From a virus, in the IMG/VR virus record IMGVR_UViG_3300048591_000451, positions 1 to 37,069 of that record: a DNA stretch of 37,069 nucleotides; one strand, written 5' to 3'. Positions within the stretch are counted from its first letter, which is position 1. Each line of letters opens with the position of its first letter. Positions 1-4,952 of the stretch are shown piece after piece. The position numbers and the translations under genes are program-made. Under the pieces are notes generated by a model. That model ran no database searches and was not told the origin of the DNA. It worked only from the letters and a program-made list of their open reading frames with translations.

Positions 1-20
1 AGTCTATAAGATTAATATTT
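1..20. repeat. Terminal overlap, left copy
   Basis: Bases 1-20 match bases 37050-37069 at 19 of 20 positions; the only difference is at base 10 (G here, T at 37059). Both copies lie in the same reading frame of a minus-strand gene. This suggests that the window is a circular or circularly permuted genome cut open here, although the mismatch leaves room for doubt. Confidence 0.55.
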
Positions 21-334
21 TTGTTATTTAAAAATTCATCATTTTGTTTTATCAATAATTTTTTTAATTCTTTTAATAATTTTTCTTCTTTAGTTTCTTC
101 TTTTTCTTTTTTTATTTTTTCAAACAATTCAATGTGCTTAAAAAGTTCTATGTGCGTTGGAAACCAATCAGATATTTTTAAATGATTAAGTAAACAAAAT
201 TTGAATTGTTCAAAATCATTGATTTCAAATTTTATTAAAGTGAAATGAACTTTTAGAGTTTCAACATCTTCAGGATAGTTTTTTAAAATTCCCTTGAATG
301 TTAAAATTATTTTTAGATAATCTTCGTAAAGCAT
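1..334 (-). CDS. Partial hypothetical protein at left edge (continues at right edge)
   Basis: This ORF starts with ATG at 334, 8 bases after a GGGAG ribosome binding site, and is still open when it leaves the window at base 1. The 111 visible residues are rich in Lys, Glu and Leu, with a charged stretch around residues 75-100 that is probably helical or coiled coil. No family is recognised. The last codons visible (reading N-I-N-L-I-D) match, in the same frame, the first codons of the partial ORF at 37068-36979 (N-I-N-I-I-D). The two pieces would make one protein of 134 residues if the genome is circular. It follows the DUF4373 gene closely and is probably in the same transcript. Function is unknown. 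Confidence 0.6.
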   Translation of the reverse strand, partial: MLYEDYLKIILTFKGILKNYPEDVETLKVHFTLIKFEINDFEQFKFCLLNHLKISDWFPTHIELFKHIELFEKIKKEKEETKEEKLLKELKKLLIKQNDEFLNNKNINLID

Positions 335-364
335 TTAATTAACTCCCTAGTTTTTATTATTGCT

Positions 365-1273
365 TTAAACCGTGCCAATTTGTTTTGGTGCGGTTTTTTT
401 GTTACCTTGCAACCAATCCAAATCATTTAAAACTTGAATCTGTTCACCGTTTTGTTTAGCTACTGCCAATTCTGCCATAGCCTTTTCTTTCATTTTTTCG
501 ACCCTTTGCGATTTATTCAATTTGTTTTCTGTATGTGAATTTTGATTGTTTTGCCATCGGATTAGTCTCTTTTTTGTGTCCCAAGTTTCTTGTAATTGAA
601 ATTTCATGACTCCATTTGAATTTTTCTCCGTCCAATACTGGCCAAATTCAAAAATTAGGTGGGTAGAGAACTCTTTTTCGTACTCAGCAAGGGAAACCAT
701 AAAGTCATGTTCAGAAAGTGATTTAAAGCTATTTATTTTTTGATTTTGATTTTTAGGCGATTTATCGCCATCTAAACTTAAAATAAGAGAAGACTTATCT
801 TTATCTTTATTTTCTTTTTCTTTTATTTTATTTTCTTTTATGCTTGAAGGGTCATCCAAGGGTGGCTTCAAGGCTGGCTTCAAGGCTGGCTTCAAGGGTG
901 GCTTCAAGGCTGGCTTCAAGGGTGGCTTGGAATTAGCTACTCTTTTTAACCCTCCAATACGACCTTTTTCAGCTAAAATTGCTCGTTTTTCAAAGTGTTT
1001 ATTTAATCTTTCAGACCAAAAAAATTGGTCGTCTATTTGAAAAAGTTTGTAATCCTCAACTATGCTTTTCACTAGCTCGAATTTTGTTCTTAAAACAAAT
1101 GCAATTCTGTCATATAATTTTAATAATTTATGGCAAGGTTCTTGTGCTAATTTTTCGATAATTGCCCAAAAAATGCCGTACCCCTCCCAACCTTTTTCAA
1201 AAAGCATAGCTTCGATTTTTGGGTCATTCTGTGCATTGTAATCGTGGTCAAAATAAAAAGTGTTATTTTTCAT
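365..1273 (-). CDS. DUF4373 (Lin1244/Lin1753-like) replication-type protein
   Basis: This 302-residue protein has an N-terminal domain (about residues 3-110) of the Lin1244/Lin1753-like DUF4373 type. It shows the FYFDHDYNAQNDPKIEAML opening, the GWEGYGIFWAIIE segment and a basic end of the domain (EKGRIGGLKR). In phages this family sits in replication modules and is thought to resemble DnaD/replisome-organiser proteins; that role is inferred from the family and from location. Residues 116-139 are six KPPL/KPAL tetrapeptides encoded by a 12-bp tandem repeat (858-929), followed by a Lys/Ser/Asp-rich linker and a C-terminal region of unknown fold. The start at 1273 overlaps the end of the upstream HTH gene by 11 bases. 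The internal repeats recall phage initiator genes that carry the origin inside them, as in lambda O. Confidence 0.75.
   Translation of the reverse strand: MKNNTFYFDHDYNAQNDPKIEAMLFEKGWEGYGIFWAIIEKLAQEPCHKLLKLYDRIAFVLRTKFELVKSIVEDYKLFQIDDQFFWSERLNKHFEKRAILAEKGRIGGLKRVANSKPPLKPALKPPLKPALKPALKPPLDDPSSIKENKIKEKENKDKDKSSLILSLDGDKSPKNQNQKINSFKSLSEHDFMVSLAEYEKEFSTHLIFEFGQYWTEKNSNGVMKFQLQETWDTKKRLIRWQNNQNSHTENKLNKSQRVEKMKEKAMAELAVAKQNGEQIQVLNDLDWLQGNKKTAPKQIGTV
858..929. repeat. Six 12-bp tandem repeats inside the DUF4373 gene
   Basis: Six perfectly phased 12-bp units have the plus-strand form AAGGSTGGCTTC, with one variable base (G or C); the last unit ends TTG instead of TTC. They keep the reading frame and encode alternating KPPL and KPAL tetrapeptides. 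The array could be a simple protein linker, a length-variable tract, or origin iterons inside a replication gene. Confidence 0.9.
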
Positions 1274-1463
1274 TTGTCACCGCCTTACTTTTTTCTTCAA
1301 GATACGCTTTAACATCGGCTTCGACAAAACGATAATCTGATAAAACCTTGACTTTTGGAAAACCATCTTGGTGCATCAGCTTATACATAGCTGAAAGGCT
1401 AATTTTAAGCAGTTCTGCTATTTCTGCAGTGGTCAAATATTCTTTTGGTTCAATATTTTCCAT
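1263..1463 (-). CDS. Excisionase/AlpA-type helix-turn-helix protein
   Basis: This small DNA-binding protein (66 residues) belongs to the HTH_17 group of AlpA, excisionase and MerR-like winged helix-turn-helix proteins. The pattern YLTTAEIAELLKISLSAMYK followed by a short wing (DGFPKVKV..DYRFVEADVKAYL) is typical of the group. The start is ATG at 1463 behind an AAAGGGAAAA ribosome binding site. It lies immediately upstream of the DUF4373 gene and overlaps it, and it is transcribed out of the 375-base non-coding stretch with the 10-bp repeats, so autoregulation or a role in replication start is plausible. No integrase is visible, so a true excisionase function is not supported. DNA binding is likely; the target is unknown. 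Confidence 0.8.
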   Translation of the reverse strand: MENIEPKEYLTTAEIAELLKISLSAMYKLMHQDGFPKVKVLSDYRFVEADVKAYLEEKSKAVTNEK

Positions 1464-1587
1464 TTTTCCCTTTCTTTTGTATGTTTATATTTATTTTTGT
1501 TATTTTTTAATATCGTTTTTTAAAAAGTAAACATATTTTTTGCCTACTTCTATAAAATTTAATATTCGCTTTTGAGATTTATTAAAT

Positions 1588-1627
1588 TGGCGGTAAATGG
1601 CGGTAATTGGCACCTTTTGGCACCATT
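1588..1627. repeat. Four 10-bp phased repeats beginning TGGC (iteron-like)
   Basis: The word TGGC starts at 1588, 1598, 1608 and 1618, exactly 10 bp apart. The units are TGGCGGTAAA, TGGCGGTAAT, TGGCACCTTT and TGGCACCATT, so the first two and last two form closer pairs. A spacing of one helical turn places every copy on the same face of the DNA, as expected for binding of several copies of one protein such as an initiator or repressor. Confidence 0.7.
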
Positions 1628-1768
1628 CTAAGTTGTTCTAAAAACGACCATGAAATACATGCAAAACCCATGCAACTAACACCTTTTTTTTAAATCGCTA
1701 ATATCTAATAATGCTGAATTTATGTGATTCTAAAATTTATATGCTTTATTTTTGAGGTAGGTAGAATA

Positions 1769-1834
1769 GGCGCTAGGATTGAACATTGCCCTTAACAATG
1801 CCGGTCCTAACGCCCAAAGCGAAAGCCGAGGGCG
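1769..1834. repeat. GC-rich double hairpin (inverted repeats)
   Basis: GGCGCTAGGA (1769-1778) can pair with TCCTAACGCC (1805-1814) with one mismatch. Inside it, CATTG (1784-1788) pairs with CAATG (1796-1800) around a 7-base loop. Immediately after it, CGCCC (1811-1815) can pair with GGGCG (1830-1834), enclosing a GC-GAAA-GC mini hairpin. The CG at 1811-1814 is shared, so the two hairpins are alternatives. The block is much richer in GC than its surroundings. It could be a structured RNA, a cruciform origin element or a regulatory leader. Confidence 0.65.
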
Positions 1835-1839
1835 TTCAC

Positions 1840-2007
1840 TTATTTTGTTTCGAGGTAGTTTATTACTTTTGTGAGATAAAAGCGATATTCATTGCCAATT
1901 TTAAACTTTGGCAAACCTTCACGAATCATCTTACGAACCATTGATTCACTACATTTTAATTTTTGTCGTAATTCTTTAAGCGTCAAAACTTCTTCTTTTT
2001 GTTCCAT
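1840..2007 (-). CDS. Small excisionase-like helix-turn-helix protein
   Basis: This 55-residue ORF starts with ATG at 2007, behind AGGA about 9 bases upstream. The sequence shows a compact helix-turn-helix of the excisionase/HTH_17 type: VLTLKELRQKLKCSESMVRK, then MIREGLPKFKIGNEYRFYLT, then a C-terminal helix VINYLETK. It is laid out like the 66-residue HTH protein at 1263-1463, so the phage carries two related DNA-binding proteins on either side of the repeat-rich non-coding stretch. A regulator or replication accessory role is likely; the target is unknown. Confidence 0.75.
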   Translation of the reverse strand: MEQKEEVLTLKELRQKLKCSESMVRKMIREGLPKFKIGNEYRFYLTKVINYLETK

Positions 2008-2079
2008 GGGAAACATTCCTAAAATAGCTTTTATTTGTAAATTAATCCGTATTGTAGCGTAATCCTACACAAGTCAATA

Positions 2080-2274
2080 TTAACCCCCACAACACCGCCC
2101 ACCGCCTTTGGTTGGCTTCTTATCTCTGTATGGTATTCTGTTTTTTAACAGTCTAAAAAGGCAATTCTCGTCCGAACATCTTTTTATGCCTTCATCGTCG
2201 CCAATCAAATTTTTACCGCAATAATGGCATTTACTGCGGTATTGCTCTATGTCTTTTAAGTCGATTTTAATCAT
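2080..2274 (-). CDS. Small zinc-ribbon-like protein
   Basis: This 64-residue protein has two Cys pairs typical of metal binding: C16 and C19 (CHYC) and C33 and C39 (CSDENC), plus a Gly/Cys-rich tail (GGGRCCGG). The four Cys could hold one zinc ion in a ribbon or treble-clef fold. The start at 2274 overlaps the end of the upstream gene by 8 bases. The first five residues (MIKID) and the underlying bases repeat those of that upstream gene. Function is unknown; nucleic acid binding is a reasonable guess for a small zinc protein next to RusA. Confidence 0.6.
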   Translation of the reverse strand: MIKIDLKDIEQYRSKCHYCGKNLIGDDEGIKRCSDENCLFRLLKNRIPYRDKKPTKGGGRCCGG

Positions 2275-2536
2275 TTGATGTCTTTAACAAATTATGTTCC
2301 GGTTTGTCGATTGAAACAAAAGTTGCCATTGCTATTTTTTTATTTAAATCATATTCTTTTGCAATGACTTTTATTTTAAATGTTAAAAATTTAAGCTCAT
2401 AAACATCTATCTTATTAAAATCAAAGTTTAATGTTTTAAGTGAAATTTTTAATTTGAATTCAAGCCCAACGATAAAATTTTCTTTGTATTCATGCCTTAT
2501 CAAAACTTTTCTTTTTCTACAATCAATTTTAATCAT
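2267..2536 (-). CDS. Hypothetical protein, 89 residues
   Basis: No family is recognised. The protein is basic, rich in Lys, Phe and Ile, with alternating hydrophobic residues through the middle (FIVGLEFKLKISLKTLNFDF) suggesting a small beta-rich fold. It starts just after the RusA gene ends and overlaps the following zinc-ribbon gene by 8 bases, so it belongs to the same transcript. It has no signal peptide or membrane segment. Confidence 0.55.
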   Translation of the reverse strand: MIKIDCRKRKVLIRHEYKENFIVGLEFKLKISLKTLNFDFNKIDVYELKFLTFKIKVIAKEYDLNKKIAMATFVSIDKPEHNLLKTSND

Positions 2537-2537
2537 G

Positions 2538-2990
2538 TTAAAAACTCCGAAATGGATTTTCTAAGATTTTAATTTTACGATACCTAAGCAAAGAATTAAA
2601 AACATCTTTATCAAATAATTCTAAGTGATAAACAATTTTTTCTTTTTGCATCCCACTAAGCATTATCATGTCGCCAGTGATTAAATGCTTACTATCATCA
2701 GCAAGTATAATTTCTTGTGAAACCAAAGCATCAGTATAATATTTAGTTCCACCAAAAAAATTATCATAATCTCGTCTATTATCTTTTTTAAAATGCCATT
2801 GAACATTTAAAACGGCACCGTAAAAAGGTTTATCAATGCCGTAATTTTTTTTTGCTAGATATACAAAAGTTTCGCATTTTGCTTTAAGTTCATTCTTTAA
2901 TCTTCTGCCTTTAAACTCAAATTTACCTGCTCTTTTTTTGTTGCCGGTCTGGCTTCGTTCAACAAACGGAAATTCAATTGTTATTCTCAT
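2538..2990 (-). CDS. rusA: RusA-like Holliday junction resolvase
   Basis: RusA-family endonucleases cut four-way DNA junctions formed in recombination and replication, which helps resolve phage DNA before packaging. The signature is clear: RRDYDNFFGGTKYYTDALV at residues 72-90, followed by IILADDS at 94-100. Asp74, Asp76, Asn77, Lys83, Asp87 and Asp98/99 sit where the family has its metal-binding acidic residues and catalytic Lys. At 150 residues it is slightly longer than Escherichia coli RusA (120), because of a C-terminal tail of about 35 residues that I cannot assign. The start at 2990 overlaps the preceding stop (ATGA). It works in the same pathway as the RecT and nuclease genes upstream in the operon. 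Confidence 0.85.
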   Translation of the reverse strand: MRITIEFPFVERSQTGNKKRAGKFEFKGRRLKNELKAKCETFVYLAKKNYGIDKPFYGAVLNVQWHFKKDNRRDYDNFFGGTKYYTDALVSQEIILADDSKHLITGDMIMLSGMQKEKIVYHLELFDKDVFNSLLRYRKIKILENPFRSF

Positions 2991-3223
2991 AGTTTTAATT
3001 CTCGTGGTGGTGGTAATCCAAGATATAAATTAGCCATTGCAACGCAAGCGAGAATATTTTTTTCTCGTGCTTTTTCAATATCCGAATTCACCTCATTAAT
3101 TGCCTTTTGAGTAATACAATTTAATCGTCTTGCGGAGCTGTCTTTCATTCTGTCGTGATTATCTGAAATTATTTTTCGCAATTGACTTGCAATGACTTCT
3201 TTTTTTTCTTCGGATAACATCAT
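2987..3223 (-). CDS. Hypothetical protein, 78 residues
   Basis: No family is recognised. The protein is predicted to be mostly helical and highly charged, with a short hydrophobic C-terminal helix (ILACVAMANLYLGLPPP) that is probably not a membrane segment. It overlaps both neighbours by 4 bases (ATGA type), which ties it to the RusA operon and suggests translational coupling. A role in recombination or replication is possible by location only. Confidence 0.55.
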   Translation of the reverse strand: MMLSEEKKEVIASQLRKIISDNHDRMKDSSARRLNCITQKAINEVNSDIEKAREKNILACVAMANLYLGLPPPRELKL

Positions 3224-3501
3224 TTTATTATTCTTCCTTTCAAGTGAACCAATTTATCGTCAATAGTAATTGACATATCGCTACCGCCCATTTCACGCCA
3301 ATTTTTAACTAGCGTATTAATATCAGAATCAATCAAAGAAAGCAATTTAAGATTATTTTCTTCCTTTGCTTGCTTTCTTTTTGTGACTAATCTTGAAATC
3401 ATTTCATGAGGTTTATTATAGAACAAAACCTCACAAATAAATTTCAATTGTTCGACCTTAAAATTTTCTAATACTTCTATTTTTTTTGTTTCATTTTCCA
3501 T
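3220..3501 (-). CDS. Hypothetical protein, 93 residues
   Basis: No family is recognised. The sequence is helical and charged for the first 70 residues, with a short beta-like end (DMSITIDDKLVHLKGRIIK). It starts immediately after the upstream coiled-coil gene stops and overlaps the next gene by 4 bases, so it is part of the same translationally coupled run. It has no metal-binding Cys cluster, signal peptide or membrane segment. Confidence 0.55.
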   Translation of the reverse strand: MENETKKIEVLENFKVEQLKFICEVLFYNKPHEMISRLVTKRKQAKEENNLKLLSLIDSDINTLVKNWREMGGSDMSITIDDKLVHLKGRIIK

Positions 3502-3945
3502 TTAATTTTTCTCCGTAATTGTTTTCGCTTCAATCGCAAAGCGTTTTTGATGAATTTTATCACCAAGTTCTTTGCAAATTTGAGGTGTTAATAGTGTTTC
3601 GCTACCGTCGTCATTCAAAATAAAAACTTCGAAATTGCTATGCTCATAAATTAATAGTGCCATTGGTTCTTTTATTTCAACCAAAATTTCATTTGATTTT
3701 TTTGTTGATTCCAAAGCCGTTTTTACTCGCAATTTAAGTTCATCAATAGCCTTATTTTTTAAACCAATGATTGCTTTGTTTCTTTGGTTTAATTTTGATA
3801 ACTTTTCATTTTTTGATTTCAATTCAACATTGATTTTTCTCAACGCACGATTAATTTTTCGTATATTTTCAATGTCTTTTTTAATTCTCGTTAGCTCATA
3901 TCTTAATTTTTTACTTAAACTTGCATCAACTTCAATTTTTACCAT
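3502..3945 (-). CDS. Coiled-coil hypothetical protein
   Basis: This 147-residue protein is a long charged coiled coil over about residues 8-90, rich in Lys, Asn, Leu and Ile heptads. It is followed by a small C-terminal domain with alternating hydrophobic residues (MALLIYEHSNFEVFILNDDG). No family is recognised. The start is ATG at 3945, preceded by AGGGAGTT, 6 bases after which comes the start region. An AT-rich hairpin (3964-4027) lies between it and recT, so this gene may begin a partly separate transcription unit. A role as a scaffold or inhibitor in recombination is possible by location only. Confidence 0.55.
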   Translation of the reverse strand: MVKIEVDASLSKKLRYELTRIKKDIENIRKINRALRKINVELKSKNEKLSKLNQRNKAIIGLKNKAIDELKLRVKTALESTKKSNEILVEIKEPMALLIYEHSNFEVFILNDDGSETLLTPQICKELGDKIHQKRFAIEAKTITEKN

Positions 3946-3963
3946 TTTTTAAACTCCCTAATT

Positions 3964-4027
3964 AAAAAGAGATTGACTATATAAAGTGATAATCTGATGA
4001 TACGAGATTATTTATATATAGCCAATC
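3964..4027 (-). terminator. AT-rich intergenic hairpin, possible terminator after recT
   Basis: Bases 3971-3994 and 4006-4027 form a long imperfect inverted repeat (GATTG-CTATATA-GATAATC type arms) around an 11-base loop. On the minus strand it is followed by TCTCTTTTT. It lies just after the recT stop, so it may terminate or stabilise the recT transcript. The stem is AT-rich, so termination would be partial. Confidence 0.5.
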
Positions 4028-4034
4028 GCAGGTT

Positions 4035-4871
4035 TTATTTATTAAATAAATCATCAACAGGATTATCTGTTTTTGCTTTTTCCTCACTATTTAATTCACC
4101 TTGCGTTTCAAGTTCATAAATCGGTTCGCTATTTTCAATCAAACCATTCAAATTATTATCAAGTTTTGTTATAACTTTTTCGTCCATGTGAACAAGTCGT
4201 TGGTCTTCGATTGAAAGCGGAAGCAATTTGCAAAGTGATTTTAAAACCGTTTTCTTTGCCATTTCTTCTTCCCAAGCATTCCAAATGCTTGCACCTTGTG
4301 CAACTGCTTTGCGTTTCATAATTTGTTCTTTGGTCATGAAGTCGATTTGTTGGTCGCCATTTTTGAATTTGGCAACCGCAACCGCCAAATACCATTTACC
4401 TCTATCACCTTTTAAAAGCGGTCTGAAATTAACCGTATTTTGTAAAGGGTCAATTTCGATAAAATCATTTTCATAAACAATTTGAGCCGATATTGAGCTA
4501 ATCTTGTCAGACCTTCTCACAAGTTCAATCAATCCTTTATAACCAAATTGTAAGCTACAAATTACCTTGCCTTGTGTCTTGTTGCGATAAGGTATTAAAA
4601 AACTATGACCTAAATGTGAACCGATTTCTAAACCCATTTGAGCAGATAACATAACAGAACCCAAAAAGCTGTTAGGCGTACATTCTAAAAGCAAAGGATT
4701 TTTAGTTATTTCGCTTGAACAGATTCTTAAAAATCTGTCTGCCCCAACATGTGCCGGCAATACTTTTTTAAACTCGTCCGCATAACCCTTTAACTTTTGA
4801 TTAAGCAAATTATTCAAGCTAGGCGGTAAAGCTTTCTTTTCTGCAACTTCATTTTTTGCATTTTCAACCAT
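4035..4871 (-). CDS. recT: RecT single-strand annealing recombinase
   Basis: This 278-residue protein is a RecT-family annealing protein, which coats single-stranded DNA and pairs complementary strands in phage recombination. The family pattern runs in order: KVLPAHVGADRFLRICSSEI (residues 37-56), the GSVMLSAQMGLEIGSHLGHS block, then IPYRNK and VICSLQFGYKGLIELVRRS. The closing block is ASIWNAWEEEMAKKTVLKSL followed by the acidic, low-complexity tail. The length is close to the usual 270 residues. It is the partner of the PD-(D/E)XK nuclease fusion just upstream (4953-6965), like RecE/RecT in E. coli prophage Rac. The two genes are separated by a clear terminator-like hairpin, so the amounts of the two proteins may differ. 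Confidence 0.92.
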   Translation of the reverse strand: MVENAKNEVAEKKALPPSLNNLLNQKLKGYADEFKKVLPAHVGADRFLRICSSEITKNPLLLECTPNSFLGSVMLSAQMGLEIGSHLGHSFLIPYRNKTQGKVICSLQFGYKGLIELVRRSDKISSISAQIVYENDFIEIDPLQNTVNFRPLLKGDRGKWYLAVAVAKFKNGDQQIDFMTKEQIMKRKAVAQGASIWNAWEEEMAKKTVLKSLCKLLPLSIEDQRLVHMDEKVITKLDNNLNGLIENSEPIYELETQGELNSEEKAKTDNPVDDLFNK

Positions 4872-4904
4872 TTTAAAAACTCCCCAAAAATTTAATTAAT
4901 TTAA

Positions 4905-4938
4905 CAAAAAAAGCACTATACACTATTATATAGTGCTT
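4905..4938 (-). terminator. Intrinsic terminator after the DUF1351-nuclease gene
   Basis: A 9-bp stem, AGCACTATA (4912-4920) with TATAGTGCT (4929-4937), is followed on the minus strand by seven T residues (4906-4912). It sits between the nuclease gene stop and the recT ribosome binding site, so it should lower, not abolish, recT transcription from upstream. Confidence 0.75.
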
Positions 4939-4952
4939 CAAAAATATATAAA

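Larger units (their letters stand above)
1464..1839. other. Non-coding stretch, candidate replication origin or operator region
   Basis: No ORF with a convincing start lies in these 376 bases. The stretch holds a very AT-rich part (1464-1580), four 10-bp phased repeats (1588-1627), a pair of ATGCAA words (1654-1677), a T-rich run (1684-1692) and a GC-rich hairpin cluster (1769-1834). It lies between two HTH genes and next to a replication-type gene. Iteron-like repeats, an AT-rich block and strong secondary structure together fit an origin or control region, but this is inference. Confidence 0.5.

Noticed and set aside
840-1040. Plus-strand ORF made of Gly/Phe/Lys repeats
   Set aside because: It is only the reverse reading of the 12-bp repeat array in the DUF4373 gene.
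1588-1627. CRISPR-like array
   Set aside because: Units are only 10 bp with no spacers; they are adjacent phased repeats. No CRISPR array or cas gene is seen in the window.
1769-1815. tRNA-like element: the minus strand contains a GTTCAATCC word like a T-loop
   Set aside because: The flanking bases do not form a T stem or acceptor stem, no anticodon arm is present, and the inverted repeat explains the sequence better.
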